Source: Brevinema andersonii (lineage in GTDB: Bacteria; Spirochaetota; Brevinematia; Brevinematales; Brevinemataceae). From it: DNA of 64,000 nt. The stretch is taken from contig NZ_FOKY01000003.1 of the NCBI RefSeq assembly GCF_900112165.1, positions 1 to 64,000 on the forward strand, written 5' to 3'. Under the pieces are notes generated by a model that saw only the letters and a list, made by a program, of their open reading frames with translations, searched no databases and was not told the origin of the DNA. Shown one piece after another: positions 27,195 to 35,602 of the stretch. Both the position numbers and the translations under genes were made by a program. Numbering within the stretch: position 1 is the stretch's first letter; each line of letters opens with the position of its first letter.

Positions 27195-28847
27195 TTAGTT
27201 TTTTTTATTATGAATAAAAACCATACCTACCATGATAATAAGCATTGGCAACCCGATCCAAATATACCTATATTGAACCGCTGTTGAAGCAGCAAAAAGT
27301 GATAAAAAATTACAAAACCATGGCACTAATAGCCATAATTTTTGTTTATTTTGATAACACAAAATGTATAAAATGATGATCAATAACAAGAATGTATAAA
27401 ATCCACCTCCTATAAAGTATAAGATCGATTTTGTTTGTAAAAAATGATGAATTTTCATGATAAAATCAGGACGTCTGAAATGTATGTTAATATTAGGAGT
27501 TTCATAATTATTTGTTTTATCCAAAGTAGATACTAAATATAAACCAATTGCAGAATCAGGAATATTAATACTCCAAAAGTTGGCTATAAGATTCAAACGT
27601 GTTCTTAAATTCAATTTAAAATCATAGCGCCATAACGAAAAATATGTTAACATGATATCCTTTTTACTCATCTCATGATAAACTACAGAATTCCATCGTT
27701 CATTGGTTGAATTAAGTAAAAATAATGGTACATTATGAAAAGGATTAACAGGGCAGGATTCATTCGAAGTACTTATCCATTGGACTGTATTACCACTCTT
27801 TTCCACCCAATCCCGAGCAGCTGGAGAATGCAATCCTGATCGATAAATATAAGAATTACTAATAGCCGTTACCACAAGAGAAGGCAAATTTTTACTTCTA
27901 TCTGGCCCTGTTTTTGTTAAAGTCCATATTGTCTGATAAGCGGTATAAGATATAATCAATCCTAAAAAAAAGTATAAAATTTTACGTTTAGTTGGACGGT
28001 AAAATAAAATAAAAATAATGATCCCTACAACAACTATTATGCCGTTTTGCCTGAAAAAATGTACTAATGGTGTCACTAGGCCAAATATAAAAATTAATCT
28101 TCGATCGTAACGGTCATTAAAAACAATCTGATAAATAAAATATACTAACCAAACAATAACAAGGCTATAAGGAACATCACGGAAAAGATTGACTATAAAA
28201 ATCGCTACAGGAGGATATAAAGCAAATAATCCTGATGTAATCCATATAATTTTTCTTGAAATTTTTTTTCGATAAAACTCAGTAGTCCATAAACTAAATA
28301 CCCAAGCGGCAAATAATACTTGACTTAAAATAGGGAAAAAAGGATTAGGAATAATTTTATAAAATATATTTAAAATCCATAAGAAAAAAGCAGAAAAATA
28401 ATTATTAAATTTTTTATATACAATAGAATGCAATAAGAAGAAAGAATCAACATTAAAAATTCCCGGAAATACAAGAATCAAAAAAACAGTCCAAATAATC
28501 GCAAACATTATAAAAGATTGACAAAAAAAAATTTTTATGTGTATCGAATCTATTTTTTCTTTACCCTGAATCAAACGGCTTTTTAGTAAATCAATTAAAA
28601 TAAAAATACTAATAATAAATGCAGACATTAATATTGTCATGATAACAAAAACTAAAATTCCTAGCGGACTAACCATAAAAATTGCATCTTTTGGTAGAAA
28701 AAAATTATATCCTAAAACAGAGAATGATCCATACATCCCTAACAACAATATCCATAAAATTTGACGACGATAATTTAATATAGCATCTTTATTCAACAAT
28801 AGGATAAAACCAGAAAATAATATAATATATAATATAAATACTTCCAT
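27195..28847 (-). CDS. polytopic membrane protein, DUF6020-like, paralogue
   Basis: A 550-residue protein with the same plan as its downstream neighbour: about twelve membrane segments, the loop LVFPGIFNVDSFFLLHSIV, a helix-rich core with NLFRDVPYSLVIVWLVYF (compare TLWKDIPFTIVILGLVYF in the neighbour), and a large outer loop near 330-440. The shared R/KD-[IV]P block shows common ancestry. It starts in a TAATG overlap with the GT2 gene upstream. Likely a GT-C-type glycosyltransferase or glycan-handling protein; no acceptor can be named. Confidence 0.65.
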   Translation of the reverse strand: MEVFILYIILFSGFILLLNKDAILNYRRQILWILLLGMYGSFSVLGYNFFLPKDAIFMVSPLGILVFVIMTILMSAFIISIFILIDLLKSRLIQGKEKIDSIHIKIFFCQSFIMFAIIWTVFLILVFPGIFNVDSFFLLHSIVYKKFNNYFSAFFLWILNIFYKIIPNPFFPILSQVLFAAWVFSLWTTEFYRKKISRKIIWITSGLFALYPPVAIFIVNLFRDVPYSLVIVWLVYFIYQIVFNDRYDRRLIFIFGLVTPLVHFFRQNGIIVVVGIIIFILFYRPTKRKILYFFLGLIISYTAYQTIWTLTKTGPDRSKNLPSLVVTAISNSYIYRSGLHSPAARDWVEKSGNTVQWISTSNESCPVNPFHNVPLFLLNSTNERWNSVVYHEMSKKDIMLTYFSLWRYDFKLNLRTRLNLIANFWSINIPDSAIGLYLVSTLDKTNNYETPNINIHFRRPDFIMKIHHFLQTKSILYFIGGGFYTFLLLIIILYILCYQNKQKLWLLVPWFCNFLSLFAASTAVQYRYIWIGLPMLIIMVGMVFIHNKKN

Positions 28848-29770
28848 TAATTTTTTTCCTCTACATTGAGATAAGCATAACGACGTTGTTCAAAAGTATT
28901 CCGTTGAATATAGTGGATCATCAATCCTGTAGTTAATAAAAGTAAAGATAACAAAAGAAAAGTCACAGCAAAAATCAATGTAGGAAAACGAGGAACAGCT
29001 GATATCTTAAGAAATTCAATCCAAATATCTATAATCCAATATAGTCCTAATATCCCAAATATTGAAGCAATACCTCCGAAAAAGGTGATTGGTTTTTCGT
29101 TTGTGAAGAGATAAATTATTGTTAATAGGATTCTTATCCCATCTTTTATTGTATGAAGCTTGGATACAGAACCTATCGGTCTCGCTCGATAAGGTATTTG
29201 AATTTCACTTGTGGGCAACCTCATTTGATAAGCAAAAATACTCAATTCAATTTCTATTTCAAATCCTTTTGAATGTCCCGGAAAACTTTTCGCATATCGT
29301 TTTGAAAATAAACGATATCCGCCAAGAATATCCGAACATTTATTTTGAAACAAAAAATTTGCCAAACCAGTAAGAATTTTATTTCCCCAAGCATGCCCAT
29401 ATCGATACGAACTTTGCGAATCCGCCACTCTTATTAAATTTAACATATCTAAATCTTCAGAAATAAATTTTTTCAGTGCATCAGGAATAACTTTCATATC
29501 ACATTGATCATCCCCATCAGCAATAATATAAATGTCCGCATCAATTTTTGTAAAAGCATAACGAATTACATTCCCTTTGCCTTGATAAGTACAATTATAA
29601 ACCGTTGCTCCAGCCTTTTCAGCCAACTCAGCTGAATTATCCGTACTATTATTATTAATAACATAAATAACAGCATTAGGAATAGTAGATTTACAATCTT
29701 TTACCACCTTTACAATTGTCAATTCCTCATTATAACACGGAATAATAACAGCAATACGCCTTGGTTGCAC
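28847..29770 (-). CDS. family 2 glycosyltransferase with C-terminal membrane segments
   Basis: A 307-residue protein resembling polyprenyl-phosphate glucose/mannose synthases. Motifs: VIIPCYNEELTIVKVV (about 8-23), VINNNSTDNS, YIIADGDDQCDM (the DxD metal site), and the acceptor region LGGYRLFSKRY. Two or more hydrophobic helices follow after residue 225 (FGGIASIFGILGLYWI and TFLLLSLLLLTTGLMI), anchoring it in the inner membrane. GTG start with a GGGGG ribosome site. It would supply a lipid-linked sugar to the two GT-C-like proteins downstream (inference). Confidence 0.82.
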   Translation of the reverse strand: MQPRRIAVIIPCYNEELTIVKVVKDCKSTIPNAVIYVINNNSTDNSAELAEKAGATVYNCTYQGKGNVIRYAFTKIDADIYIIADGDDQCDMKVIPDALKKFISEDLDMLNLIRVADSQSSYRYGHAWGNKILTGLANFLFQNKCSDILGGYRLFSKRYAKSFPGHSKGFEIEIELSIFAYQMRLPTSEIQIPYRARPIGSVSKLHTIKDGIRILLTIIYLFTNEKPITFFGGIASIFGILGLYWIIDIWIEFLKISAVPRFPTLIFAVTFLLLSLLLLTTGLMIHYIQRNTFEQRRYAYLNVEEKN

Positions 29771-29827
29771 ACTGCAGCCCCCTTTTGCCTTTTTGTCAAA
29801 TTTTTATGCTATCTTTTTTACATGATC

Positions 29828-31093
29828 TTATCGAAGATCACTGAGAAAAATAACATTTTCACCTAATAGTCCTCTTTCATACATTTCTGGTAACGGAGCA
29901 TACATTTCATTAACATCATTATAGAAAAAAAACTTTTTTAAATTAGTTGAAGTCGTCATGTATAATGATGAAGCGTAGCCACCTATTACAGATATTTTAT
30001 CAGAATAAAACCATAATATTGCTTCCATAGGAAGAACACCAGGCAATGTAATAACGTCAGGAGGGCTTTGGTTATACGCTGGATGAGGTTTGAAAAAATA
30101 AGCATATGTGGGACCATAATATTTTTTCACCAAAGCTACATATTGATCTGTTTCATCTCCATAAGGATTTTTCCCAGTAATAATAACATTACTTCGACCG
30201 GTATCAGTAAAAGCCTGGTCTATTGTTTTCCCGCCTAGTTGCTGATAGGTTTGAGTTAGTTTAAGCATATTCTTTAAAGAATTCTGTTCTGCCACAGGTA
30301 AAGCTGTATATAACTTATAAGGATTTAATTTCCAAATATTTTTATTATGCTGAACGGAAAGATTTTTAAAAAGAGACAAACTTTTTGTACCCAATAACTC
30401 AGGCCACTGCAGAACTAAAACTGCATTTTGTGAAACAAAAGGAACAACCGGAAAACTATAGCACCAAGAATCGATAAAGGAGCTCCCCCCTATTTTTTTA
30501 TATTGTTGGTAGATATTACTAATAGCTTTTACATCACGGTTCCAAACTGTTTCGCCATTAGCAGCTCCATAAGAATTTTTAAAAGTCACATATGTTTGTG
30601 TCCCATCAGATAATAATCTTAAAAATACATTATCTTCACTTACTCCATTTTCAAAAAATAAAGAAACAATAAGATCCGCACGTATATCATCAACAAAAAA
30701 CGTATAAGTCGCATCAGGATGACTCGCTTGAAGCTCCTTAACTTTATTTTTAAATATTTGAATAGCGTCTTCATACGAAGATCCTAAAGCCAACATTTGT
30801 ACATGTGCAGGAAGATAATTAGTATCATAAGTAGCTTTGCGTTCTGAATATAGAAATGATTCTTGAGTATGAGAAAACATATTAAGAGCTATATAAAGTG
30901 CTGGAAGTGTTGCTCTCGTAAAATAGAAAACATAATCAGAATTTGGAACCCATGCGGATCTTTCAGGTTCAATACCAGTAATAGGATAATATGTCTTTAT
31001 ATTACCTTTATTAGGATTATTTACTTCATTTTTTGCCGAGCATCCAGATAAAAATAACAATAATATACTATATGCGATATAACGTTTTAACAT
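29828..31093 (-). CDS. lipoprotein resembling GT80 sialyltransferases
   Basis: A 421-residue protein with a lipoprotein signal (LLLFLSGC, Cys at 18). The body matches the layout of GT80 bacterial sialyltransferases. VFYFTRATLPALY (about 55-67) corresponds to the D/T-R/H-A-[ST]LP block. LLSDGTQTYV (SDG at 162-164) aligns with their YDDGSxEYV motif. FKPHPAY (335-341) matches the KGHP motif, and YASSLYMTTS (373-382) the SS motif. The ending GENVIFLSDL also fits. Spacings between the three motifs are close to those of Pasteurella multocida PmST1. Photobacterium GT80 enzymes are also lipoproteins. The first acidic residue of D/E-D/E-G is Ser here, so the donor may differ from CMP-sialic acid. No neuA/neuB in this window. 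Confidence 0.65.
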   Translation of the reverse strand: MLKRYIAYSILLLFLSGCSAKNEVNNPNKGNIKTYYPITGIEPERSAWVPNSDYVFYFTRATLPALYIALNMFSHTQESFLYSERKATYDTNYLPAHVQMLALGSSYEDAIQIFKNKVKELQASHPDATYTFFVDDIRADLIVSLFFENGVSEDNVFLRLLSDGTQTYVTFKNSYGAANGETVWNRDVKAISNIYQQYKKIGGSSFIDSWCYSFPVVPFVSQNAVLVLQWPELLGTKSLSLFKNLSVQHNKNIWKLNPYKLYTALPVAEQNSLKNMLKLTQTYQQLGGKTIDQAFTDTGRSNVIITGKNPYGDETDQYVALVKKYYGPTYAYFFKPHPAYNQSPPDVITLPGVLPMEAILWFYSDKISVIGGYASSLYMTTSTNLKKFFFYNDVNEMYAPLPEMYERGLLGENVIFLSDLR

Positions 31094-31118
31094 ATACCAT
31101 TCTCAAATTATTTTTTAT

Positions 31119-31147
31119 ATTATATATTATTTTTCATTGTTTGTCTA
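31119..31147 (-). promoter_or_regulatory. promoter of the GT80-like lipoprotein gene
   Basis: Minus strand: TAGACA (31142-31147), 17-bp spacer, TATAAT (31119-31124). It is divergent from the promoter at 31162-31190. Confidence 0.55.
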
Positions 31148-31161
31148 CAGTATATTAACCA

Positions 31162-31190
31162 TTGACACATTATTTTTTCTATGATATAAT
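31162..31190 (+). promoter_or_regulatory. perfect consensus promoter of the 31267 glycosyltransferase gene
   Basis: TTGACA (31162-31167), 17-bp spacer, TATAAT (31185-31190), preceded by TGA for an extended -10. Both hexamers are exact. About 75 bases of leader follow, including a small reading frame. Confidence 0.75.
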
Positions 31191-31231
31191 AAAAAATAGT
31201 TTGGAAACTTGATAAAATAGAGGGGTATGTT

Positions 31232-31261
31232 ATGATATTACTTACTGACCTGGCCGGTTAA
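31232..31261 (+). CDS. possible nine-codon leader peptide
   Basis: ATG at 31232 opens MILLTDLAG and stops at 31261. GAGGGG lies upstream at 31220-31225. The glycosyltransferase ATG follows after five bases and has no ribosome site of its own. It may serve translational coupling or attenuation. It could also be chance. Confidence 0.3.
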   Translation: MILLTDLAG

Positions 31262-31266
31262 AATCA

Positions 31267-32217
31267 ATGTTAAGTATTGTAGTTCCGGTTTATAACACAC
31301 AAAAATATCTTCGAGAATGTTTAAATAGTTTGGTCAATCAGACTTTAAAAGATATCAAAATCATTATTGTGAATGACTGTACTTTGGATAATAGTGAAAA
31401 AATAATTCTAGAATATGCTTATAAAGATTCTAGAATCACTTATATCAAACATAAAGTAAATCTCGGGTTAGGAGGAGCTAGAAATACTGGTATTAAAGCA
31501 ACAAAAACACCCTATATCACATTTGTTGATAGTGATGATTTCTTGTCTCTTGACTGCTATCAAAATATGATAGATCTAATAAAAAGCAATAATGCCGATT
31601 GCGGCGTATTTTCTGCAGAGAATTTTGACGATGAAACAGGAGAAATATTAGATAATCCTTATTTCGACCTAGCTGACAAAGTAGAATACTGCACAGAAAG
31701 GAATATTTTTTCTTTTACTTCTACCGCTTGGAATAAAATTTTCAAAACAGATGATATCACAAAAAATAATATATGGTTTCCTAACCACCTCTACCATGAA
31801 GATGAAGAATTTTGGTTTAAATATGCAGTAAAAGTACAACCACTTATTGTTTCTAGCAATACACCTTATTACTATTATCGTAAACGCAGCAATTCAATTA
31901 CCAGTAATAATCTTGTTTCGTGGAAAGACCTTCCTGAAATTTTATCGAACACTTATAATTTTTTGATAGAAGAAAATTTATTTCAGCAATATAAATATGC
32001 ATTTTTAGTAATGCTTCAAGGATTTTATTTGCACAAAGCCTGTTTCAAAAAAAGTGATTTAAAAAAATTCGAACATAAGTTTCATTTTTTGCTCAAAGAA
32101 TTGAATTTAAAAGAAGAGAAAAGTACAAAAGAAAAATTAATCATTACCATGAAAAAACTTAAAATCTATCCTATCATTCATGCAGCATATCACATACTGA
32201 AAAAATGCAAGGATTAG
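31267..32217 (+). CDS. family 2 glycosyltransferase
   Basis: A 316-residue soluble GT-A enzyme. MLSIVVPVYNTQKYLRECL forms the nucleotide-sugar fold start, IIVNDCTLDNS the second strand, LGGARNTGIKAT the conserved loop, and FVDSDDF (about 88-94) the metal-binding DxD motif. YHEDEEFWFKYA near 180 carries the likely catalytic acid (ED pair). This type is common in capsule, LOS and glycoprotein clusters. A Lys-rich C-terminus may associate with the membrane. It has a perfect promoter and pairs with the next gene. Confidence 0.85.
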   Translation: MLSIVVPVYNTQKYLRECLNSLVNQTLKDIKIIIVNDCTLDNSEKIILEYAYKDSRITYIKHKVNLGLGGARNTGIKATKTPYITFVDSDDFLSLDCYQNMIDLIKSNNADCGVFSAENFDDETGEILDNPYFDLADKVEYCTERNIFSFTSTAWNKIFKTDDITKNNIWFPNHLYHEDEEFWFKYAVKVQPLIVSSNTPYYYYRKRSNSITSNNLVSWKDLPEILSNTYNFLIEENLFQQYKYAFLVMLQGFYLHKACFKKSDLKKFEHKFHFLLKELNLKEEKSTKEKLIITMKKLKIYPIIHAAYHILKKCKD

Positions 32218-32220
32218 ATT

Positions 32221-33267
32221 ATGGCTCCGATTATTTCTGTTATTATTCCTTTATATAATAAAGAACAAGATCTACCAAGATGCATAGAAAGTATTCTTTC
32301 ATACACCAGACATCCGATAGAAATCATTATTATTGATGACGATTCAACCGATAAAAGTTGGAATCTGGCACAGACTTATTGTCAACAGGATCCTAGAGTC
32401 CGAGCTTTAAAACACCAGTATAATAAAGGTACATATGCTACACGCGAAACCGGTATCAGAGCAGCATCCGGACAATATATATTTTGCGTAGATCCTGATG
32501 ATTGGATTAATAATAAAAGTTTTGATGCAGCTATACCTTATATCAAGAAAAATATCGATATTATTGTTACTGAATGCGTCTTTCTCTATCCCTATCACAA
32601 AAAATATTATAAACATGAGGACCAATTTCTCAAAAATGAAGAAATTCTTAACGCTTACACTTCACTTCGAATAGAATTATGGAATATGATACCAAAATTT
32701 ATCAAAACAGAACTAGCTTTGCACGCACTTAATGAGTTAAATATTAATAAATATTTAACCATGAGTGAAGATTTGTTATTATTCTTAACAATTTGTATTT
32801 TTGCCAAAACATGGTGTAGTATTAAGATTAAAGCTTATTACTATTGGATTAAAGGTGAAGACAGCGCTACTACAGGCAAGAAAAAAATGGATAAAATATT
32901 ACAATATATCGAACAAACTAAATATATACTATGCTGTTTGGAAGAAATTTTTGAAAAATATGGACATCCAGCGGATCAGCTTATCCCTATAAAGATGGCA
33001 CTATTTAATTTTTACCGTAATCAAATGGAAACATCAGAATTAGATGATAAATCACAAACTATTATTATAAAACATATGTTTGATTGTGTAGGAATACTGA
33101 ATGCATATAAATCGATGCTCACCTATGGAGTCAATACAGATTTTACAAGCTCCATCCGAATGCTCAATCAATTATTACCTGCTGGTTCTATAAGAAGAAA
33201 AATCATAAAAACAATTACAAAAAAAATATGGTCTTTTTGTCGTTTTTTAAACTCATTCAAGAATTAA
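32221..33267 (+). CDS. family 2 glycosyltransferase
   Basis: A 348-residue GT-A enzyme starting 3 bases after its neighbour. Motifs: SVIIPLYNKEQDLPRCI, IIDDDSTDKSW, ATRETGIRAASG, CVDPDDW (the DxD motif, about 90-96). MSEDLLLFLTI near 180 supplies the likely ED catalytic pair. It shares the general plan with the preceding gene but little detailed similarity by eye, so different linkages are likely. The C-terminal 100 residues are basic and helical. Confidence 0.85.
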   Translation: MAPIISVIIPLYNKEQDLPRCIESILSYTRHPIEIIIIDDDSTDKSWNLAQTYCQQDPRVRALKHQYNKGTYATRETGIRAASGQYIFCVDPDDWINNKSFDAAIPYIKKNIDIIVTECVFLYPYHKKYYKHEDQFLKNEEILNAYTSLRIELWNMIPKFIKTELALHALNELNINKYLTMSEDLLLFLTICIFAKTWCSIKIKAYYYWIKGEDSATTGKKKMDKILQYIEQTKYILCCLEEIFEKYGHPADQLIPIKMALFNFYRNQMETSELDDKSQTIIIKHMFDCVGILNAYKSMLTYGVNTDFTSSIRMLNQLLPAGSIRRKIIKTITKKIWSFCRFLNSFKN

Positions 33268-33318
33268 TCAAAAGCAATTAAAATCTACTCTATATTTATA
33301 CCCTAAGGAGATTAAATA

Positions 33319-33832
33319 ATAAAAAAAAATTTTTTCCCATTAATAAGATATTTTGTGCTTTTTATTGAGATGCTCTATTCAGAAAACAATACCAATAATA
33401 CTAACAATATCGAAATTGGAGATGCTGTTTTTTCGACATTTCCAAAACAGAAAAAGCTACAACCGGAATTGTACAGGAAATCGGTAGCAGAGATTTGAGT
33501 GTTTTGTATGCTGATAAAACAGATATTCTACACGTTATTATGAAATACCCAAGGAAGTTGTTATTCTCAAGAAACATAAGGAGTAAAAAGGTTCAAACAA
33601 TAAAAATACGAAAATGTTAGAGGCAGCAATGATATTTATCACGGAAAATCGGCACAAATTTCTGTTGATCATTAAGAAAATAAATTTATTGGGCAAAAAT
33701 AAGAAATTACAAAGTTTAATGCATTTTTGGCAAAGGACTATTCATATGAGATTAAACTTTAGATATGGACATTTAGGTAAAAGAAATAGCATCTTACCTA
33801 TGGTTTCGTTTTTTAACTATCCTTTAAACTAA
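33319..33832 (+). pseudogene. remnant of an exported protein gene
   Basis: AAGGAG at 33305-33310 is followed by ATA instead of ATG at 33319, and the frame then gives KKNFFPLIRYFVLFIEMLYS, a signal-peptide-like start. It continues as NNTNNIEIGDAVFSTF. After a frameshift near 33446 it reads TEKATTGIVQEIGSRDLSVL. Later shifted pieces (YHGKSAQISVDH near 33640) may be from the same gene. The lost start codon and several frame changes mark it as dead. The parent family is not recognised. Confidence 0.6.
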
Positions 33833-33926
33833 AAGATTTTAGCTTTAGAATCGTATCAAGTTAATCTTTTTTGAATAAATACTAATCTAATTATCAATAT
33901 CATTTTATTAAAAATAAAAATATATT

Positions 33927-33955
33927 TTGACAATAAATTGCAAATATGCTATAAT
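33927..33955 (+). promoter_or_regulatory. perfect extended -10 promoter of mcsA-mcsB-mrdA-rodA
   Basis: TTGACA (33927-33932), 17-bp spacer, TATAAT (33950-33955) with TG at 33947-33948 for an extended -10. Both hexamers match the vegetative consensus exactly. No CtsR-type tandem heptad operator is seen. Confidence 0.8.
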
Positions 33956-33991
33956 TTTAAAGGATATAAAATCAATATTAAGGAGAGTGTA

Positions 33992-34546
33992 ATGTCAGAA
34001 GATATTTTCTCAAAGTCTTGTGATATTTGTGGAATACAGCCAGCAGTTCTCCTTTTTAGAGTTTTTGATGGTAAAGAAGTATTTCATCAAGGACTATGCC
34101 CTCAATGCGCATTAAAAAAATTTTCATCTACAGATATTTCTGAATTGAATGCTAATTATCCCAATATGTTACAAGCAATAAACGAAATGAAAAATATCCT
34201 ATCCGCTATAGTAGGACATATTGGAAAATTAACAGAAAATGAAGAACCTACTACAAAAGTATGCCGTGTATGTGGACATCCTGCAGAAGAAATTAAACGT
34301 TTTGGAAATGTTGGTTGTTCTATATGTTATGATGAGTTTCATGATATCATTAAAGAACGTCTTATCAAAAATAGTTATGGATCAAAACATAAGGGACATA
34401 TTCCACAAAGATATCGCAAGCAACATTTTGAAATGTTGGAATTAGAAAAATTACAATTAAAACTTCAAGCTCTTTTAAGAAAAGAAAATTATGAAGAAGC
34501 TGCAAAAATTAGAAATCGCATAAAAAAAATACAAAAAATAAAATAG
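33992..34546 (+). CDS. mcsA: McsA, activator of the McsB arginine kinase
   Basis: A 184-residue zinc-binding protein with four CxxC pairs: CDIC near 9, CPQC near 36, CRVC near 92 and CSIC near 110. A C-terminal UVR-type helix follows (LQALLRKENYEEAAKIRNRI). It normally binds and activates McsB and links it to ClpC. All Cys pairs and the UVR motif look intact, in contrast to the neighbouring McsB. AAGGAGAG precedes the ATG at 33992; an ATG at 33938 lies inside the promoter. First gene of the operon. Confidence 0.9.
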   Translation: MSEDIFSKSCDICGIQPAVLLFRVFDGKEVFHQGLCPQCALKKFSSTDISELNANYPNMLQAINEMKNILSAIVGHIGKLTENEEPTTKVCRVCGHPAEEIKRFGNVGCSICYDEFHDIIKERLIKNSYGSKHKGHIPQRYRKQHFEMLELEKLQLKLQALLRKENYEEAAKIRNRIKKIQKIK

Positions 34547-34549
34547 AAC

Positions 34550-35581
34550 ATGGAAAAAATTATCCTTCCAAAAATACGTTCTCATGCATTCTCAGCATTA
34601 GATAATATAGTATTTTCTACACGTGTGCGGCTTGCTAGGAATATAGAGGCGTTACCTTTTCCTGCTTATCTTCCACAGGCACAAAAAATACAAATCGAAG
34701 ATCAGTTTTCTGATATCCTATCAAAAACAGATTCTTATACGTCTATTAATAGCATAAATATATCAAAATATAATAAAAAACAAATCCTTAATATGGAAAA
34801 GGATTTGATTATTACAGAAGAATTTACTGAATTTGGAGACATTTTTTTCTTCGACAAAAATGCTGAATGGATCTTTCTACCTAATGAGAAAGATCATATT
34901 AGAATTTTCGGTATTGATTTTGGCTCCAAGGCAAAACCCATCTATAAAAGAATATCTGAAATAGTTAATTCAATAGAAGAAGAAATTCATTTTTCCTATC
35001 ATTCGGAATTCGGTTATACAACTGCTTATGCTAATAACGCAGGAAATGCATTATCTGTTTCGTATTTACTAAATTTAGCGGCATTAGAAATGGCTAATCT
35101 TACATCATCACTAGCAACTTTATGCCAGGAAAGCGGTTATCAACTTCAACCTTTCCATGGACTAAAAAATTCCCAACTTTATTTTTTTAAAAATATAAGT
35201 AGCTTTGGTATCAGTGAGCTAGAATTAATCGATAAAATGCAAGAATTTTTGAATAAAATACATTATAAAGAGCAGGAAGTAAAAGAAGAATTACTTTCTA
35301 AAAATGGAGATCATGAATTCCTGATTGAACATTTACTCCATATGATCAATCAAAAAAATATCAATCAAACAGAAGTTATAGAAGTTATTGCTTTGGCAGA
35401 AATGTTATGCGGGGTTTCTACCAAAATATCCAACCGTGACGAATGGAGAGCATTAATATTTCGCCTTCATTCAAATAGCAGTATTTTTAATTCACTCTCT
35501 TCCAATATTGAAGAAATAGCTGAATACAGAGCTCAGTTATTACAACAAAATTTTAAAAAGTTAATTAAAATAACAACATAG
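34550..35581 (+). CDS. mcsB: McsB-family protein arginine kinase homologue, active site degenerate
   Basis: A 343-residue guanidino-kinase-fold protein. Kept: STRVRLARN (23-31) and NEKDHIRI (112-119). Lost: the conserved block with catalytic Cys, B. subtilis CPTNVGTGLRASV, reads AYANNAGNALSVS (159-171) here, so the Cys, the TG and the Arg are gone. The RGIYGEGSEA block reads QPFHGLKNS (200-208). The EKHLIS block reads EKDLII (83-88). The phosphoarginine-sensing RDxxRA element near the C-terminus reads IEEIAEYRA. Yet the frame is full length without stops. It is probably catalytically dead and kept as a scaffold or adaptor, or an early pseudogene. It begins 3 bases after mcsA. Confidence 0.82.
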   Translation: MEKIILPKIRSHAFSALDNIVFSTRVRLARNIEALPFPAYLPQAQKIQIEDQFSDILSKTDSYTSINSINISKYNKKQILNMEKDLIITEEFTEFGDIFFFDKNAEWIFLPNEKDHIRIFGIDFGSKAKPIYKRISEIVNSIEEEIHFSYHSEFGYTTAYANNAGNALSVSYLLNLAALEMANLTSSLATLCQESGYQLQPFHGLKNSQLYFFKNISSFGISELELIDKMQEFLNKIHYKEQEVKEELLSKNGDHEFLIEHLLHMINQKNINQTEVIEVIALAEMLCGVSTKISNRDEWRALIFRLHSNSSIFNSLSSNIEEIAEYRAQLLQQNFKKLIKITT

Positions 35582-35602
35582 CTTAAAATGAGGAAACAAA
35601 AT

